Assembly (NCBI RefSeq): GCF_036203305.1
Contig: NZ_CP108131.1
Span: forward strand, 4,340,001-4,404,000
Reading direction: 5' to 3'
Length of the DNA stretch: 64,000 nucleotides
Source of the DNA: Streptomyces sp. NBC_00190
GTDB taxonomy: Bacteria; Actinomycetota; Actinomycetes; Streptomycetales; Streptomycetaceae
The notes beneath the pieces are model-generated. The model was not told the DNA's origin. It saw only the letters and a list, made by a program, of their open reading frames with translations, and did not search any database. How positions within the stretch are numbered: position 1 is the stretch's first letter; each line of letters begins with the position of its first letter. Shown here one piece after another: positions 8,236 to 15,181 of the stretch. The translations under genes were made by a program, and so were the position numbers.

Positions 8236-8261
8236 ATTTGTCGCCTTTGATGCCGACAAAT
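8236..8261. promoter_or_regulatory. Candidate operator between regulator and three-gene operon
   Basis: ATTTGTCG (8236-8243) and CGACAAAT (8254-8261) form a perfect 8-base inverted repeat with a 10-base spacer. It sits in an A/T-rich divergent control region (8180-8345), as expected for a dimeric XRE-type regulator. Confidence 0.6.
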
Positions 8262-8435
8262 GGTGGCAAAACGGATCTTTACGGAGCCGCTTTCTTTCCT
8301 TGTTTGAGTAAAGATTGATAACCGCTGGAATAAGGGGGTGGGGTCGTGCTAGGAATGAAGGTCCCCAGTCCCCAGTCCCCTGCTCACCTGTGCCACCCAG
8401 GGCCTCCCGCCGGGAGGCCCGCGAATGGAGATGTC

Positions 8436-9113
8436 ATGCCGTCCTGGCAGGATGCCGGCCTCGGAACGATGAAGCGCGTGGCCCTTTGGCTGGTCTCTGA
8501 AGTGGGCGAAGGCAGCACCTTTACCAAGGAGGAGCTGCGAGCCGCCTTTCCCGGGGTGTCCCAAGTCGACCGCCGCATGCGAGACCTCCGGGATTTCGGT
8601 TGGCGCATCGACACCAGCAGGGAAGACGTGGGATTGGACTCTCACGAGCAGCGCTTTGTGAAGCCTGGTGACCCCGTCTGGGAGCCGGGTCGCGCGACCC
8701 GCAGGGCAGGCACGATCGCGATCGGCGCAGGGCGTCGGCGTGAGGTGCTGGCTAGGGACGGGTACATGTGCCGTTCCTGCGGTATCGCCCCCGGCGATAC
8801 CTACGCCGGCACCTACGAGGCAGCCCAGCTCGACATCGCGCGCAGAGAAGTAGTGAAGCCGGACGGCACCAAAGCCACGGAACTGGTCACCGAGTGCAAG
8901 CGGTGCAGGGTGGGAGGCAGGTCGCTCGCGGTGGATCTGGACAAGGTGCTCACGGCAGCCGCTTCCCTCGACTCAGCCGAGCGCGGCGTACTGTCCGACT
9001 GGGTGGCGGCCGACCAGCGGGAGTTCAGCCGCCTGGAGCAGATCTGGAGTGACTACCGCTCTCTGCCTGAGGAGTCACGAACGCAGTTCCGGGCGGAACT
9101 GGGACTCGACTGA
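8436..9113 (+). CDS. Winged-helix plus degenerate HNH/zinc-knuckle protein
   Basis: A 225-residue protein starting at ATG 8436, with GGAG 5 bases upstream. Residues about 10-80 look like a winged-helix or HTH module (EELRAAFPGVSQVDRRMRDL, then RDFGWRIDT). Residues about 100-165 form a treble-clef-like unit with Cys112/Cys115 (YMCRSCG) and Cys154/Cys157 (ECKRCR), the layout of HNH nucleases. The histidine normally expected in the DH(I/V) position is missing: the segment reads AQLDIARREVV with no histidine between the cysteine pairs. It may therefore bind DNA without cutting it, or use other residues. It is the first gene of a three-gene operon with ParB-like and SNF2 partners. Confidence 0.75.
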   Translation: MPSWQDAGLGTMKRVALWLVSEVGEGSTFTKEELRAAFPGVSQVDRRMRDLRDFGWRIDTSREDVGLDSHEQRFVKPGDPVWEPGRATRRAGTIAIGAGRRREVLARDGYMCRSCGIAPGDTYAGTYEAAQLDIARREVVKPDGTKATELVTECKRCRVGGRSLAVDLDKVLTAAASLDSAERGVLSDWVAADQREFSRLEQIWSDYRSLPEESRTQFRAELGLD

Positions 9114-9172
9114 GCATCCCGGTAGATCGGAACAACCCTTGTACGAACAAGCACGAAAGCAGGAGCGAGTAC

Positions 9173-10588
9173 ATGGCCAAGGGCTACGGTCTGCCGCCGG
9201 GTGCCGAAGAGAACCGCGCCCTCGTCCGGTCCCGGCTGGAGGAGATCGCGGCCGGCGGCAGCCCCCGCGAGACCTTCACTGTCGAGTGGAGGGGCGGCTC
9301 GGAGCACCTGGAGGTCATCCAGATGCCAGTGGGCAACCTCTACTACAACCCGGCAACCCACCGCATCCGCGCGCAGGCCGGCCACGACCCGAAGCAGGCG
9401 GAGGCACTCGCGGACGACCCTTGGAGCAGTGACAGCCAGGCATACCTGGACCGCCTCCTGCAAGTGCTCCCGGCAGACCCCGCCCGGACTGATCCTGAGT
9501 TCGACGAGCTGACAGCGAGTCTGAAGGAGTACGGGCAGACGGATCCCGGCCTGATTACTCACGAAGGCATCCTCGTCAACGGAAACACCCGGCGTGCTGC
9601 CCTGATGCAGCTCTACGGCCCTAACCACGCCATGCGTGTAGCCGTTCTGCCGCCTTCCTGCGACTGGCAAGACATCGCCGCAATCGAACTGTCGCTCCAG
9701 CTGCGCAAGGAGCACCGGCGGGATTACTCCTACATCAACCGGTTGCTCGCGGTTCAGGAGCTAGTGGATCAAGGCACGCCACTCGCCGTCATCGCGGCTA
9801 CCTTCCGTACGACCGCAGAGCGCTGCCGGCAGGACCAGTGGGTGCTGGCCTGCATCCAGTCACTCATCGAACGGAGCAAGACGGCAGGCGAGCAGCTGTC
9901 ATTGGTTGCTTTCGAGGATCATGCTGAGAAGTTCCGAGAACTGCAGCGTGCCTACGCCAAGCAGTATGCAGTGAACCCAGAGAAGGCCGAACTGCTGCTG
10001 GAGAACCGGCTGGCAGCCATGCTCCTGGGCTTCGCCAAGACCGACGTCCGCTTCATCGATCACGATTTCGCTGGCCTGTACCTCTCCAAGAAGTTGCCAG
10101 CCAGCCAAGTTCCAGCTGAGACTTCGGCGACTGTAGCCATCCCCGGTCTGGGGCGTGCGGTGAAGGGTCCGTCCGCCCCCCTTAGCGCGGCTAAGGCACT
10201 AACGGACTCCGTCCTGCACGCACGAGCTGTCAGCCAACCCGGCAGCGCGGCCCCGCCGGAGGCTGCGGCGCAGGCCCAAAATGAGATCAGCCGGCTGCGT
10301 GCGGCGATGGATGAGGCCATCGCCAACGTCGGGCGTGACGCGCGAATCAAGAAGCGCAAGCAGGCAGCACCTGCCCGCCTTGCCGACGCCGGCCGCGACA
10401 TCGAGCAGTGCGTCACCGATTTGGTCATGTCCCGCGCGCAGCGAAGCCTGGATGAGGAGTCGTTCGACGACGCCGTCGCTGACCTGAGGCAGAAGCTGGA
10501 GAAGCTTGCCATCGAGGCCAGGCGAACTGTGCAGCACCCCGGAGACGGCGTGGCCTGGCTCCTTGAGACGTTCGGGAAGGCGCGTTAA
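9173..10588 (+). CDS. ParB/sulfiredoxin-fold domain protein
   Basis: A 471-residue protein. Residues about 45-165 resemble the ParB N-terminal (sulfiredoxin-like) fold: VIQMPVGNLYYNPATHRIR, a long insert, LTASLKEYGQTDPGLITHEG, then VNGNTRRAAL (residues 135-144), equivalent to the GxRRxxA nucleotide-binding box. A helical DNA-binding-like part follows (RLLAVQELVDQGTPLAVIA). The C-terminal third is helical and charged, probably coiled coil (residues about 355-455). It sits 59 bases after the HNH-like gene and directly abuts the helicase gene. In other systems such domains act as CTPase/NTPase clamps or nucleases; which applies here is not known. It is not a chromosome-partition ParB, since no ParA partner is present. 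Confidence 0.75.
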   Translation: MAKGYGLPPGAEENRALVRSRLEEIAAGGSPRETFTVEWRGGSEHLEVIQMPVGNLYYNPATHRIRAQAGHDPKQAEALADDPWSSDSQAYLDRLLQVLPADPARTDPEFDELTASLKEYGQTDPGLITHEGILVNGNTRRAALMQLYGPNHAMRVAVLPPSCDWQDIAAIELSLQLRKEHRRDYSYINRLLAVQELVDQGTPLAVIAATFRTTAERCRQDQWVLACIQSLIERSKTAGEQLSLVAFEDHAEKFRELQRAYAKQYAVNPEKAELLLENRLAAMLLGFAKTDVRFIDHDFAGLYLSKKLPASQVPAETSATVAIPGLGRAVKGPSAPLSAAKALTDSVLHARAVSQPGSAAPPEAAAQAQNEISRLRAAMDEAIANVGRDARIKKRKQAAPARLADAGRDIEQCVTDLVMSRAQRSLDEESFDDAVADLRQKLEKLAIEARRTVQHPGDGVAWLLETFGKAR

Positions 10589-12409
10589 GTGGCCGAGGAG
10601 CCCAGTCTGACGATCGGCTTCGACGTTACCCGTACGCAGACTGCGCTGCGTACCGTGCCTGAGTGCCGCGGCGCGCTCGGGCAGCTGGTTGCCAGTTTCC
10701 CCAACGGCCGTATGACCGACAGGCTCTCTGCGACTGTCCCTATCGACAGCTTCCTCGCAAGCCTCAGCGCTCTCGGGACCTGGCCCCGGCCGGACACTGT
10801 CATCTGGGAAGACGACTTCCGCCTCCTAGCCACCGAGATGCTTGACACGGCTGACACTGCGGAACGGCTCCTCAGCGGTTCGCCCGACGAGGACACCGTC
10901 GAGCCGGAATCGGTTCCGGCTCTGCTGGGCGACGACTGGACCGGCCCTCTCACCCCGTTCCAGCTCCGCGACGTAGCTCGACTGCTCTCGGTCGGCCACG
11001 GAGCCAACTTCAGTGTGCCGGGCGCCGGCAAGACCCGTGTCTCCCTCGCTGCCTTCTCTGCGCTCCAAAGGCGCGGAGTGGTGGCTCGCATGCTTGTGGT
11101 GAGTCCCAAGTCCGCCTACGAGGCGTGGCAGGAGGAAGCCAAGCAGTGCTTCTCCACTCCGCTCGACGTGCAGGTGCTCGGCAAGTCGGTGCCGGCCTCG
11201 GCGGACATCCTCCTTGTCAACTACGAGCGCTTGGACCGGGCTCTGGCCGGGTTGTCCCAATGGTTGAGGGCGGCTCCTGTGATGCTCATCCTCGATGAGG
11301 CGCACCGCATGAAGCTCGGCGGTGCGGGAGTGTACGGTGCCGCATGCATGGCGCTGGGCCCCCTCAGCCGAGTCCGGATGATTCTCAGCGGCACCCCTGC
11401 ACCCAATGGCGCCAAGGATCTGGAGAACCTGTTCTCCTTCGTCTGGCCGGGGCATGGGCGGCGTGTGGTGACACAGGCTGTCGACGGCGGCGATCTCGCC
11501 CATGCCAGCCAGGTACTGCGCCCCATGTATACGCGGACGACCAAGGATGAGCTGGGACTCCCCCCAGTGGAGACACGGGTGCGCCGCATTCCGATGCCGC
11601 CGCTGCACCGCGAAATCTATGACGCGCTCATGGGCCAGTTCTCGGCCAGGGCGATGGCCGACAGGGCTGACTTCGAGGCACTCGGCAAGTCGGCGCTGCG
11701 CCTGCTGATGGCAGCGACCAGCCCAGCCCTGCTCGTGGCTGGCTCAACACGCCATGAGCCGCTGCACTTCCGCGTCCCACCGCTGGAGGCGGCCGAAGGA
11801 GACTCGCTCACCATGCTTCTCCGGAAGCTCCCTGACTACGAGCTGCCGCCCAAGTACCAAGAGGCTCTCTCCATCGTTTCTGCTAATGCCTCCGCTGGGC
11901 GCAAGACCCTGGTGTGGACGAGTTTCGTCCGCAGCATTACTTCACTCCAAGCTCTACTGGCCCCGTTCCAGCCAGCGGCCGTGCACGGCGGAACACCAGA
12001 TCGGGAAGCTGAGCTCCGCCGCTTCCGGGAAGATCCGGACTGCACGGTCTTGATCTCTAATCCGGCGACCCTTGGCGAGGGCATCAGCCTCCATCAGGTC
12101 TGTCATGACGCGGTTTACGTCGATCGTGACTTCCAGGCGGGCCGGTTCCTGCAGAGTCTGGACCGCATCCACCGCCTCGGCCTCGATCCGGGCACGCAGA
12201 CGCGGGTCACAGTGCTCGCGGCCGAGGGGAGTGTCGATGACGTGGTCGCACTTCGGTTGGCGGAGAAGCTGGACTTCATGGGGCGAATCCTCGATGACCC
12301 GGAGGTGCAGCAACTCGGCGATCCCGAAGAAGAGGTGCCGCTTGCCGCGGGGATGGACGCTGCCGACGTGCGAGCACTCCTGGAGTACCTCGGCACAGGG
12401 GTGGTCTAG
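10589..12409 (+). CDS. SNF2-type DEAD/DEAH helicase-translocase
   Basis: A 606-residue superfamily 2 ATPase. Walker A is VPGAGKTR (Lys148), motif II is DEAH (Asp236 onward), motif III is LSGTPAPNG, and motif VI is QSLDRIHRLG (residues 522-531). These signatures and the two RecA lobes fit SNF2/Rad54-like dsDNA translocases. The first 120 residues are a family-specific extension. The GTG start follows the ParB-like stop with no gap (TAAGTG), so translation is tightly coupled. With the two upstream genes it probably forms one DNA-acting complex. No methyltransferase or classical nuclease is encoded beside it. Confidence 0.85.
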   Translation: MAEEPSLTIGFDVTRTQTALRTVPECRGALGQLVASFPNGRMTDRLSATVPIDSFLASLSALGTWPRPDTVIWEDDFRLLATEMLDTADTAERLLSGSPDEDTVEPESVPALLGDDWTGPLTPFQLRDVARLLSVGHGANFSVPGAGKTRVSLAAFSALQRRGVVARMLVVSPKSAYEAWQEEAKQCFSTPLDVQVLGKSVPASADILLVNYERLDRALAGLSQWLRAAPVMLILDEAHRMKLGGAGVYGAACMALGPLSRVRMILSGTPAPNGAKDLENLFSFVWPGHGRRVVTQAVDGGDLAHASQVLRPMYTRTTKDELGLPPVETRVRRIPMPPLHREIYDALMGQFSARAMADRADFEALGKSALRLLMAATSPALLVAGSTRHEPLHFRVPPLEAAEGDSLTMLLRKLPDYELPPKYQEALSIVSANASAGRKTLVWTSFVRSITSLQALLAPFQPAAVHGGTPDREAELRRFREDPDCTVLISNPATLGEGISLHQVCHDAVYVDRDFQAGRFLQSLDRIHRLGLDPGTQTRVTVLAAEGSVDDVVALRLAEKLDFMGRILDDPEVQQLGDPEEEVPLAAGMDAADVRALLEYLGTGVV

Positions 12410-12473
12410 TCTCGGTTAGACATCGACTCAGAGGCCCGTCTCGCAGCAGTGCCTCGGCGGCGTCCGCTTATCC

Positions 12474-13356
12474 ATGGCCATGGCGTGCATGGTTCCCATG
12501 TCAGCTTCGCTGCACGCTTGGCTTTGGCCGACGTGGACAGGAGCGCCAGCCGACCAACTGAGCGGGGAGGACGTCGACAAGTGGCTCGCCGAGAAGGCCA
12601 AGACGCTCAGCACCCGCACCCTCCGGGCGATCCACTCCTGCCTGAACCGCGCCGTGAGTCGGCCGTGGTGCGGGACAAGGTGAAGCGGAACATCGTGGAG
12701 CTGTGCTCCATCCCCACCGGCCAGCCTGGCCGCCCGTCGAAGGCGCTCCGGCTGGCCGAGGCCGAAGCGGTGCTCAAGGCCGCCGAGGGTACGTCCGCCT
12801 ACGCGTACATCGTGGTGGCCCTGCTGACCGGCGCCCGGATCGAAGAGATGCGGGCGCTCACCTGGGACCACGTCTTCCTGAAGGGGGACCCTACTGCGGT
12901 GCCGCCCGTGCCGCCGCACATCGCGGCGTGGCGGTCGGTTCGCTCCACCGGGGACACCAAGACCAAGAAGTCGCGCCGGACGATCGCCCTACCGGCCAGG
13001 TGCGTGGATGCCCTGTGGCAGCAGTTCGAAGATCAAGGGTGGGACCGGCTGGCCGCTGGTGATCAGTGGACGGAGAAGGGGCTCGTCTTCTCCTCCGCCA
13101 CGGGGTCCGAGCTCGACTCGACCAACGTCCGGCGCGCCTTCCGGCAGGCGATCACCGGTGCCGAGGGGGTCGACGCGAAGGAGTGGACCCCGCGGGAGCA
13201 GCTTCGTCTCGTTGCTCTCCGACAAGGGGGTTCCGCTCGAAGAGATCTCCCGGCTCGTCGGGCACCGAGGCGGTCTACCGGAAGCAGATCCGGCCCGTGA
13301 TCCAGACCGGGGCCACGGCCATGGACGAGATCTTCAAGAACGCTCGGAAGCCGTAG
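12474..13356 (+). pseudogene. int: Tyrosine integrase, truncated and frameshifted
   Basis: Remains of a phage/AICE tyrosine recombinase that would have integrated the element at tRNA-Pro. The N-terminal domain is gone. Core-binding residues (DVDKWLAEKAKTLSTRTLR) are in frame 3. After a 1-base loss near 12662 the catalytic domain continues in frame 2 (VALLTGARIEEMRALTWDHV, containing the first catalytic Arg). Near 13198 about 8 bases are missing, removing the HxxR arginine box. SFVSLLSDKGVPLEEISRLV then reads in frame 3. A further loss near 13265 puts the catalytic-tyrosine region EAVYRKQIRPVI in frame 1. It is adjacent to the att repeat, as in functional elements. Confidence 0.88.
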
Positions 13357-13385
13357 TCACTCAGTTAGTCACCCAGACGCAGGAA

Positions 13386-13415
13386 GAGCCGGTGCAGATT
13401 GCTCTGCACCGGCTC
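13386..13415 (+). terminator. Terminator-like hairpin between integrase relic and tRNA
   Basis: A perfect 13-base stem (13386-13398 with 13403-13415) with a TTGC loop. It could end transcription from either side. Confidence 0.65.
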
Positions 13416-13416
13416 T

Positions 13417-13480
13417 CACCTGGTCTTACTCTGTCGGGGTGGCGGGATTTGAACCCACGACCTCTTCGTCCCGAACGAAG
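13417..13480. repeat. tRNA-proximal attachment-site repeat
   Basis: This is the copy of the element's direct repeat that overlaps the 3' half of the intact tRNA-Pro gene and its 3' flank. It pairs with 6669-6730. Confidence 0.8.
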
Positions 13481-13507
13481 CGCGCTGCCAAGCTGCGCTA
13501 CACCCCG
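13434..13507 (-). tRNA. tRNA-Pro, anticodon CGG
   Basis: A complete 74-base cloverleaf on the minus strand. The acceptor strands CGGGGTG and CACCCCG pair, with A as discriminator. The D arm is GCGC/GCGC. The anticodon arm is CTTCG-TTCGGGA-CGAAG, giving anticodon CGG (reads CCG codons). The T arm contains GTTCAAATC. No CCA is encoded. The gene is intact although the element is inserted at its 3' end. Confidence 0.95.
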
Positions 13508-13641
13508 ATCGTCGCCCTAGCGGCGCTTGCTGCCCTGGCGACATCGATTACTTTAGCGGACCCTCGGCCGGAGACGAAATCCGGTTTTCGCGGAGGGGTC
13601 GCCGGGGGCGCGGAAGGCCGCCGGGACGACCTCGCCCACCC

Positions 13642-14586
13642 TCACCCCTGGGACTTCGGTGTCAGCGTCAGGAGGGTCGCCTCCGGCGGACACGCGAAGC
13701 GGACCGGGGTGAACCGGTTGGTGCCGCAGCCGGCCGAGACGTGGAGGTACGCGCGGTGGCCGCCCGCCTCGTGCGTGGAGAGGCCCTTCACCCGCTTCGT
13801 GTCCAGGTCGCAGTTGGTGACGAGCGCGCCGTAGAAGGGGATGCACAGCTGTCCGCCGTGCGTGTGGCCCGCCAGGATCAGCGGGTAGCCGTCCGCCGTG
13901 AAGGACTCCAGCGTCCGCAGGTACGGGGCGTGCACCACGGCCAGCGAGAAGTCCGCGTCCCTCTCCGGGCCGCCCGCCACCTGCTCGTAGCGGTCCCGCT
14001 TGATGTGCGGGTCGTCCAGCCCGGTGAAGGCGAGCTCCAGGCCGTCGAGCTTCAGCCGTGCCCGGGCGTTGGTGAGGTTCAGCCAGCCCGCCGTGTCGAA
14101 GGCGTCCCGCAGTTCCTCCCACGGGTTGTGCACGGCGCCGACGACCGGCTTGTTGCCGTTCAGCCCGTGCCGCCCCTGGACCTTCTCGATCAGGTAGCGC
14201 CCGGGGTTGCGCAGCCGCGGCCCGTAGTAGTCGTTCGACCCGAAGACGTACACGCCGGGGAAGTCCATCAGGGGGCCCAGGGCGTCGAGCACCTCCGGGA
14301 CCCCCTCGGTGTCGGAGAGGTTGTCGCCGGTGTTCACGACGAAGTCGGGGCGCAGACCGGCCAGCGACTGCAGCCAGGCGCGCTTCTTGCGCTGCCCGCC
14401 GACCATGTGGATGTCCGAGACCTGGAGCACGCGCAGCGGGCGCATCCCCCGGGGCAGGACGGGCACCGTGACACGGCGCAGGCGGAAGGACCGCGCCTCG
14501 AAACCGGCGGCGTAGGCCACACCCGCGGCCCCCACCGCGGCGATTCCGGCAGCTGCCTTCAGGGGGACTCCGTAACGCGCACGCAT
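13642..14586 (-). CDS. Calcineurin-like metallophosphoesterase, membrane-anchored
   Basis: A 314-residue metallophosphoesterase of the YkuE-like group. The N-terminus has an Arg-rich start and a hydrophobic segment (residues about 8-28, LKAAAGIAAVGAAGVAYAAG), so the catalytic domain is probably outside or on the membrane. Metal-site motifs are SDIHMV (DxH), NTGDNLSD (GD), GSNDYYG (in place of GNHD) and LAGHTHGGQL (GHxH). The ATG at 14586 is chosen; the upstream extension is unlike the family, and a GACGAT hexamer ends 6 bases before it (leaderless candidate). The substrate is unknown; relatives act on phospholipids or phosphodiesters. Confidence 0.9.
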   Translation of the reverse strand: MRARYGVPLKAAAGIAAVGAAGVAYAAGFEARSFRLRRVTVPVLPRGMRPLRVLQVSDIHMVGGQRKKRAWLQSLAGLRPDFVVNTGDNLSDTEGVPEVLDALGPLMDFPGVYVFGSNDYYGPRLRNPGRYLIEKVQGRHGLNGNKPVVGAVHNPWEELRDAFDTAGWLNLTNARARLKLDGLELAFTGLDDPHIKRDRYEQVAGGPERDADFSLAVVHAPYLRTLESFTADGYPLILAGHTHGGQLCIPFYGALVTNCDLDTKRVKGLSTHEAGGHRAYLHVSAGCGTNRFTPVRFACPPEATLLTLTPKSQG

Positions 14587-14641
14587 GGCCCCATCGTCGC
14601 AGACCCGGAAAACCAACGGGCGCCACCGCCCCAGCACCTGG

Positions 14642-14647
14642 CAGACT
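14642..14647 (+). promoter_or_regulatory. -10-like CAGACT, leaderless start
   Basis: CAGACT ends 6 bases before the yqeY-like ATG at 14654, with no Shine-Dalgarno in between. Confidence 0.45.
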
Positions 14648-14653
14648 CAGGTC

Positions 14654-15115
14654 ATGACCACGCTCAAGGCCAGGCTCCAGGAAGACCTCACGACCGCCAT
14701 CAGGGAGCGGAACGAGCTGCACTCGTCCACCCTGCGACTGACCCTCTCCGCCATCACCAACCAGGAGGTCGCGGGCAAGGAAGCACGCGTGCTCTCCGAC
14801 GAGGAAGTCCTCAAGGTGATCGCCAAGGAGGCGAAGAAGCGCCGCGAGGCCTCCGAGGCCTTCGCCCAGGGCGGCCGTCCCGAGCAGGCCGCGCGGGAGA
14901 CCGCGGAGGGCGAGTTCCTCGACACGTACCTGCCCAAGCAGCTCACCGACGACGAGCTCGTCGCGATCGTGGCGCAGGCCGTCGCCGAGGCCAGGGCCGC
15001 GGGCGCCGAGGGGCCGCGGGCCATGGGCGCCGTCATGAAGATCGTGAACCCGAAGGTCGCCGGGCTGGCCGAGGGCGGGCGCGTCGCCGCGGTCGTCAAG
15101 CAGCAGCTTTCCTGA
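14654..15115 (+). CDS. GatB/YqeY-domain protein
   Basis: A 153-residue YqeY family protein. It is related to the tail domain of the GatB subunit of tRNA amidotransferase and may interact with tRNA. Typical features are MTTLKARLQEDLTTAIRERN at the start, the IAKEAKKRREASEAF helix, FLDTYLPKQLTDDEL and GPRAMGAVMKIVNPKVAG. Length is normal for the family. It is divergent from the phosphoesterase gene. A long palindromic terminator separates it from the convergent PBP gene. Confidence 0.92.
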   Translation: MTTLKARLQEDLTTAIRERNELHSSTLRLTLSAITNQEVAGKEARVLSDEEVLKVIAKEAKKRREASEAFAQGGRPEQAARETAEGEFLDTYLPKQLTDDELVAIVAQAVAEARAAGAEGPRAMGAVMKIVNPKVAGLAEGGRVAAVVKQQLS

Positions 15116-15133
15116 GCCCGCACGGGAAGCGCG

Positions 15134-15167
15134 GAGGGGCCCCAGCCGGATCCGGCTGGGGCCCCTC
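15134..15167. terminator. Bidirectional palindromic terminator
   Basis: A perfect 34-base palindrome (arms 15134-15150 and 15151-15167) between the convergent yqeY-like and PBP genes. It is symmetric and could serve both. Confidence 0.85.
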
Positions 15168-15181
15168 GCGCGTGTCAGCGC

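Larger units (their letters stand above)
6669..13480. mobile_element. Integrative-element remnant at tRNA-Pro
   Basis: A block of about 6.8 kb bounded by two diverged copies of the 3' half of tRNA-Pro. It carries a broken tyrosine integrase immediately next to the intact tRNA, an HTH regulator with divergent cargo, and no replication or transfer genes. Flanking genes are ordinary core genes. Codon and base composition inside is visibly less GC-rich than the flanks (for example 8180-8345). tRNA-Pro is the known integration target of pSAM2-type AICEs in Streptomyces. The element can no longer excise by itself because the integrase is destroyed. Confidence 0.85.

Noticed and set aside
9173..10588. 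Plasmid or chromosome partition ParB
   Set aside because: No ParA gene and no parS-like repeat; the gene is fused into an operon with a helicase and an HNH-like gene.
12449..13300. A 283-residue intact integrase
   Set aside because: Only its middle is integrase-like; both ends are out-of-frame products of the indels, and the catalytic boxes are split over three frames.
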